A stretch of 9,520 nucleotides of DNA from an uncultured Oscillospiraceae bacterium. GTDB lineage: Bacteria; Bacillota_A; Clostridia; Oscillospirales; Oscillospiraceae. Below the pieces are notes generated by a model. That model was not told the DNA's origin. It ran no database searches and worked only from the letters and a program-made list of their open reading frames with translations. The translations under genes were made by a program, and so were the position numbers. Positions 6,493-9,520 of this stretch are shown piece by piece. The stretch spans positions 1 to 9,520 of the forward strand of contig CANRMG010000063.1 of assembly GCA_947631675.1 (NCBI GenBank), in the 5' to 3' direction. Numbering within the stretch: position 1 is the stretch's first letter; every line of letters starts with the position of its first letter.

Positions 6493-7739
6493 TGCCCCGA
6501 AAGACGGCCCTGGAGGCCCTGGAGCGGTTTCGGCGGGATTCCGCCTGGAGCCGGCAGGTCATGGTGGGCCTGGGCGAGAAGAACCGGCTGGACAGCCGAG
6601 ACAGAGCCTTGGCGGCGCGGCTTTTTTACGGCGTACTGCAAAACATGGCCCTTTGCGACTTCTATATCGGCTGCTACGCCAGGGGCAGACTGGAGCCCAA
6701 GGTGCGGGACATCCTGCGCCTGGGGACATATCAGATGCTCTTTATGGATAAGATACCGCCCCGGGCGGCGGTGGACGAGGCCGTGAGCCTGTGCCGGAGC
6801 ATGGGGTATGCCCGGGCGGCGGGGCTTGTGAACGCGGTCCTTCGCCGGATCGGCGAGAATAAGGATCATTTGCCGCCTATCCCCGGCAAGGGCACGGCGG
6901 CCTATCTCTCCGTCCGCTACAGCCACCCGCGGTGGCTTGTAGAGGAGCTGGTGGCCCTGCGGGGCTATGAGGGGGCAGAGGCGGTTTTGGCCGCCGACAA
7001 TGCCGAGCCGCCGGTATACGTGCAGGTCAACGCCTGCCGCACCAGGTTGGAGGAATTGTCGGCCATGCTGGACCTGGCCGAGACGCCTGCGGGCCTGGTA
7101 TTGAACAGAGCAGGAGACTTTACCGCTACGGACGCCTTTCAGAAGGGACTTTTTTACGTGCAGGACCCGGCGGCCCACGCTGTTGTGGACGCCGCGGAGC
7201 TGAGACCGGGCATGAAGGTGCTGGACGCCTGCGCCGCCCCGGGCGGCAAGAGCTTTGCCGCCGCCATCGCCATGGGGAATACCGGCTCCGTCATGGCCCG
7301 GGACATCCTGGCCAAGAAGCTGGCCCTGGTGGCGGAGGGCGCGGAGCGCATGGGCCTTAGCTGCATCCAATGTGAGCCCGGAGACGCGAGAGACATTGAC
7401 GGCGGGGACTACGACGCGGTGTTCGCGGACCTGCCCTGCAGCGGGCTGGGCGTCGTACGCAAAAAGCCGGATATACGCTACCGTGATCCCAAAGAGCTGG
7501 ACGCGCTGCCGGAACTGCAGCTGGAGCTTTTGGACCACATCGCTACGGCGGTGAGGCCAGGCGGAAGGCTCATCTACTCCACCTGCACATGGCGGGACAG
7601 GGAAAACGGGGCCGTAGCGGAGGCGTTTTTGCAGCGCCATCCTCAATTCACCAAGACCCTGGAACGGACCTTCTGGCCGGACCGGGACGGAACAGACGGG
7701 TTTTATTTATGCCGGATGGAGCGGTCAAACGAGATATAA
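6492..7739 (+). CDS. rsmB: 16S rRNA (cytosine-967-C5)-methyltransferase RsmB
   Basis: RsmB (also Sun or Fmu) methylates C967 of 16S rRNA using S-adenosylmethionine. The 415-residue protein has a NusB-like RNA-binding N-terminal domain (about 1-130, with ARLFYGVLQN and PPRAAVDEAVSL). It is followed by the Rossmann methyltransferase domain. The SAM-binding motif VLDACAAPGGKS begins at residue 243. DLPCSGLGVVRKKPD carries C316 (product release in the E. coli enzyme), and YSTCTW carries C365, the expected nucleophile that attacks the cytosine. GGAGG at 6480-6484 lies seven bases before the ATG, which overlaps the fmt stop by one base. Its 3' end overlaps the likely rlmN start by 31 bases. Confidence 0.95.
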   Translation: MPRKTALEALERFRRDSAWSRQVMVGLGEKNRLDSRDRALAARLFYGVLQNMALCDFYIGCYARGRLEPKVRDILRLGTYQMLFMDKIPPRAAVDEAVSLCRSMGYARAAGLVNAVLRRIGENKDHLPPIPGKGTAAYLSVRYSHPRWLVEELVALRGYEGAEAVLAADNAEPPVYVQVNACRTRLEELSAMLDLAETPAGLVLNRAGDFTATDAFQKGLFYVQDPAAHAVVDAAELRPGMKVLDACAAPGGKSFAAAIAMGNTGSVMARDILAKKLALVAEGAERMGLSCIQCEPGDARDIDGGDYDAVFADLPCSGLGVVRKKPDIRYRDPKELDALPELQLELLDHIATAVRPGGRLIYSTCTWRDRENGAVAEAFLQRHPQFTKTLERTFWPDRDGTDGFYLCRMERSNEI

Positions 7740-8755
7740 AATCCATGCTCCCGGCGGAGATAACCGCCGCGTTCCAGGATATGGGCCTGCCCGCCTACCG
7801 GGCGAAACAGGTGTTCCGCTGGCTGGGCCGGGGCGTCACCTCCTTTGAGGAGATGAGCGACCTTTCCAAAGACCTGCGGCAGAAGCTGGACGAGCTTTTC
7901 ACCATCCCCAGCCTCACCATGCTGCGCCGGCAGGTGTCGGCCCAGGACGGCACGGAGAAATATCTCTGGCAGCTGCCCGACGGGGAGAGCGTGGAGACGG
8001 TGTTCATGCGCTACAAGCACGGCAACACGGTCTGCATCTCCTCCCAGGTGGGCTGCCGCATGGGCTGCGCCTTCTGCGCCAGCACCATCGGCGGGAAGGT
8101 CCGGGACCTGACCGCCTCGGAGATGCTGGACGAGGTGCTCCGCTCCGGGCTGGCCGCCGGGGACAGGGTGGACGGCATCGTGCTCATGGGCATAGGAGAG
8201 CCCCTGGACAACTACGATAACGTGCTTCGCTTTCTGCAGCTTGTGAACGACCCGGAGGGGGCCAATATCGGCATGCGCCATATCTCTCTTTCCACCTGCG
8301 GACTGGTGGAGGGAATTGACAAACTGGCCGCTTCCCGTTTACAATTGACCCTGTCCGTATCCTTGCACGCGCCGGACGACGAGACCCGCTCCAGGCTCAT
8401 GCCCGTGAACAATGCCTATGGTGTGGACGCGCTGTACGCGGCCTGCCGGCGGTATTTTGACGTGACGGGCCGGCGTATCTCCTTCGAGTACGCCATGGTG
8501 AAGGGCGTGAACGACACGCCCTGGCACGCCCAGGAGCTTGTGAGAAGGCTGCGGGGCACGGGCTCCCATGTGAACCTTATACGCCTGAACTATGTGTCCG
8601 AGCGGGGGCTGCAGCCCTCTTCGGAGCAGACGGTCCGGGCATTCGCAAAGCGCCTTGAGGACGGAGGCGTCACCGTTACCGTCCGGCGGCGGCTGGGCAG
8701 CGATATTGACGCGGCCTGCGGCCAGCTCCGCCGGGGACAGATGAGGAAGTCATGA
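7709..8755 (+). CDS. rlmN: Dual-specificity 23S rRNA/tRNA adenine-C2 methyltransferase RlmN
   Basis: RlmN is a radical-SAM enzyme that makes 2-methyladenosine at A2503 of 23S rRNA and A37 of some tRNAs. From ATG 7709 it is 348 residues, the usual length. The radical-SAM cluster motif CRMGCAFC gives C116, C120 and C123. The resolving cysteine is C109 and the methyl-carrying cysteine is C337, in DIDAACGQL. The open frame extends upstream to 7589, but those residues lie wholly inside rsmB and do not look like the family. ATG 7709 is preferred because the conserved start-proximal DIKSM segment follows it. The ribosome binding site there is weak. ATG 7745, after the rsmB stop, is the alternative and would cut off DIKS. 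The stop overlaps prpC as ATGA. Confidence 0.93.
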   Translation: MPDGAVKRDIKSMLPAEITAAFQDMGLPAYRAKQVFRWLGRGVTSFEEMSDLSKDLRQKLDELFTIPSLTMLRRQVSAQDGTEKYLWQLPDGESVETVFMRYKHGNTVCISSQVGCRMGCAFCASTIGGKVRDLTASEMLDEVLRSGLAAGDRVDGIVLMGIGEPLDNYDNVLRFLQLVNDPEGANIGMRHISLSTCGLVEGIDKLAASRLQLTLSVSLHAPDDETRSRLMPVNNAYGVDALYAACRRYFDVTGRRISFEYAMVKGVNDTPWHAQELVRRLRGTGSHVNLIRLNYVSERGLQPSSEQTVRAFAKRLEDGGVTVTVRRRLGSDIDAACGQLRRGQMRKS

Positions 8756-9504
8756 ACTTTTTCGGAATGAGCGACAAAGGTCAATACCGGGCGGAGAACC
8801 AGGATTGCTTCGACGTGCGCACCGTGAGCGGCGGCGTGCTGGCCGTGGTCTGCGACGGCATGGGCGGCGCGGCCGGCGGCCTCATGGCCAGCGACCTGGC
8901 GGCTGGCCGATTCTCGGCTTTTGCCCGGGCGGCTCTGGAGGCCTCCGACGGGGAGGAGCCGGCGGACGCCCTGCGGCAGGCCACCGATGCCGCCAACCGG
9001 AAGGTATTCCGCTTTGCCGCCCATGTGGATGAGTACTCCGGCATGGGCACCACCCTTGTGGCCGGGTATTGGCAGGGCGACACGGCCTACTTCGTGAACG
9101 TGGGCGACAGCCGTGCCTACCGCATCGCCAAGGACGGCATATTGCAGATCACCAAGGACCACTCCCTTGTCCAGCAGATGATCGACCGGGGGGAGATCAC
9201 CCCCGCCCAGGGCCGCAGCCATCCCCGACGAAATATCATCACCCGCGCCGTGGGCAGCGAGCGGTTCGTCTCCTGTGACGAGTTCACGGTGCCCATACGG
9301 GAGGGCGACCGGTTCCTGCTCTGCTCCGACGGGCTGACGAACGCCATGGAGGAGGCGGAGCTGCACCGGGTGCTTCTGGCCGAGGAGGACGCGGAGACAG
9401 CCTGCCGGAAGCTGATTCGGGAGGCCATCGACGGCGGGGCTCGGGACAATGTGACCGCCATAGTAATCTACGCTGAGAAAGGAGGCGCCGTAAATGGAAA
9501 ATAA
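8752..9504 (+). CDS. prpC: PP2C-family Ser/Thr protein phosphatase (PrpC/Stp type)
   Basis: This metal-dependent phosphatase removes phosphate from Ser/Thr residues, typically reversing a PASTA-domain kinase encoded next door. The 250-residue protein has the PP2C motif series: AENQD (D18), VVCDGMGG (D35, G36), GMGTTLVAG, VNVGDSRAYRI, KDHSLVQQM, ITRAVG, LLCSDGLTN (D193) and GARDNVTAI (D232). The metal-binding Asp set appears complete, so the enzyme should be active. No signal peptide or membrane segment is seen, so it is cytoplasmic. The start overlaps the rlmN stop (ATGA), with GAGGAA at 8743-8748 as ribosome binding site. Its 3' end overlaps the next gene by 11 bases. In B. subtilis the same rlmN-prpC-prkC order occurs. 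Confidence 0.95.
   Translation: MNFFGMSDKGQYRAENQDCFDVRTVSGGVLAVVCDGMGGAAGGLMASDLAAGRFSAFARAALEASDGEEPADALRQATDAANRKVFRFAAHVDEYSGMGTTLVAGYWQGDTAYFVNVGDSRAYRIAKDGILQITKDHSLVQQMIDRGEITPAQGRSHPRRNIITRAVGSERFVSCDEFTVPIREGDRFLLCSDGLTNAMEEAELHRVLLAEEDAETACRKLIREAIDGGARDNVTAIVIYAEKGGAVNGK
9478..9485 (+). promoter_or_regulatory. Strong ribosome binding site for the next gene
   Basis: AAAGGAGG at 9478-9485, inside the 3' end of prpC, is a near-perfect Shine-Dalgarno sequence eight bases before ATG 9494. It is the strongest such site I noticed in the window and fixes the start of the truncated gene at the right edge. Confidence 0.8.
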
Positions 9505-9520
9505 GGTGAATTGGCGTCTC
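9494..9520 (+). CDS. 5' end of the next gene, probably a PrkC-type Ser/Thr kinase (partial)
   Basis: Only nine codons are inside the window (MENKVNWRL), too few to identify the protein from sequence. The start is well supported by the strong ribosome binding site at 9478-9485 and the 11-base overlap with prpC. In Firmicutes the gene directly after prpC is usually a membrane PASTA-domain kinase (PrkC/Stk1), followed by rsgA. The assignment rests on that context alone. Confidence 0.55.

Noticed and set aside
6243..7646. Long minus-strand open frame of 467 codons opposite fmt and rsmB
   Set aside because: It is the reverse-strand shadow of two genes with intact catalytic motifs, and the translation has no recognisable domain.
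7589..7708. Upstream extension of the rlmN frame by 40 codons
   Set aside because: The extension lies entirely within rsmB, its translation is Gly/Arg-rich without similarity to RlmN, and it would make the protein unusually long.
8316..8344. TTGACA followed 17 bases later by TTACAA, resembling a sigma-A promoter
   Set aside because: The -10 match is poor and the bases encode a conserved part of RlmN, so chance is the simpler explanation.

Overview
The window reads as one co-directional, plus-strand polycistron of housekeeping genes from a GC-rich (roughly 60-65% GC by eye) member of the Firmicutes. A gut-type Clostridia lineage such as Oscillospirales fits best. The assignment rests on gene order: yicC/yloC - remA - gmk - rpoZ - priA - def - fmt - rsmB - rlmN - prpC - (prkC) is the classic Bacillus/Clostridium block. 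RemA (DUF370) and the PrpC phosphatase next to rlmN are Gram-positive hallmarks.

Layout. Bases 1-121 hold the cysteine-rich 3' end of an unidentified gene. A small polytopic membrane protein of unknown function follows (123-626). The core cluster comes next: a YicC-type endoribonuclease (623-1501), RemA (1508-1762), guanylate kinase (1755-2366), RNA polymerase omega (2363-2581), primosomal helicase PriA (2592-5041, broken by a frameshift near 4817-4820), peptide deformylase (5054-5575), Met-tRNA formyltransferase (5572-6492), the 16S rRNA m5C methyltransferase RsmB (6492-7739), the radical-SAM methyltransferase RlmN (start best placed at 7709, end 8755), and a PP2C-type phosphatase (8752-9504). 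The first nine codons of the next gene begin at 9494; by context this is probably a PrkC-type Ser/Thr kinase.

How the genes work together. Fmt and Def form the start and end of the N-formyl-methionine cycle. RsmB and RlmN modify rRNA (and, for RlmN, tRNA). Gmk feeds GTP pools and RpoZ assembles RNA polymerase. YicC acts in RNA decay and PriA restarts replication. PrpC and its presumed kinase partner would provide reversible Ser/Thr phosphorylation. Almost no intergenic DNA exists: the longest gap is 12 bases, and most junctions are ATGA, TAATG or longer overlaps. The cluster is therefore likely one transcript with strong translational coupling. I saw no terminator, no convincing promoter, no RNA gene, no mobile element and no CRISPR array.

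The region is mostly ordinary core genome. The points worth a second look are the priA frameshift at a short G run, the unknown cysteine-rich tail and membrane protein at the left end, the absence of coaBC from between rpoZ and priA, and some motif substitutions in PriA and RemA. I did not find an evident new defence or mobile system.
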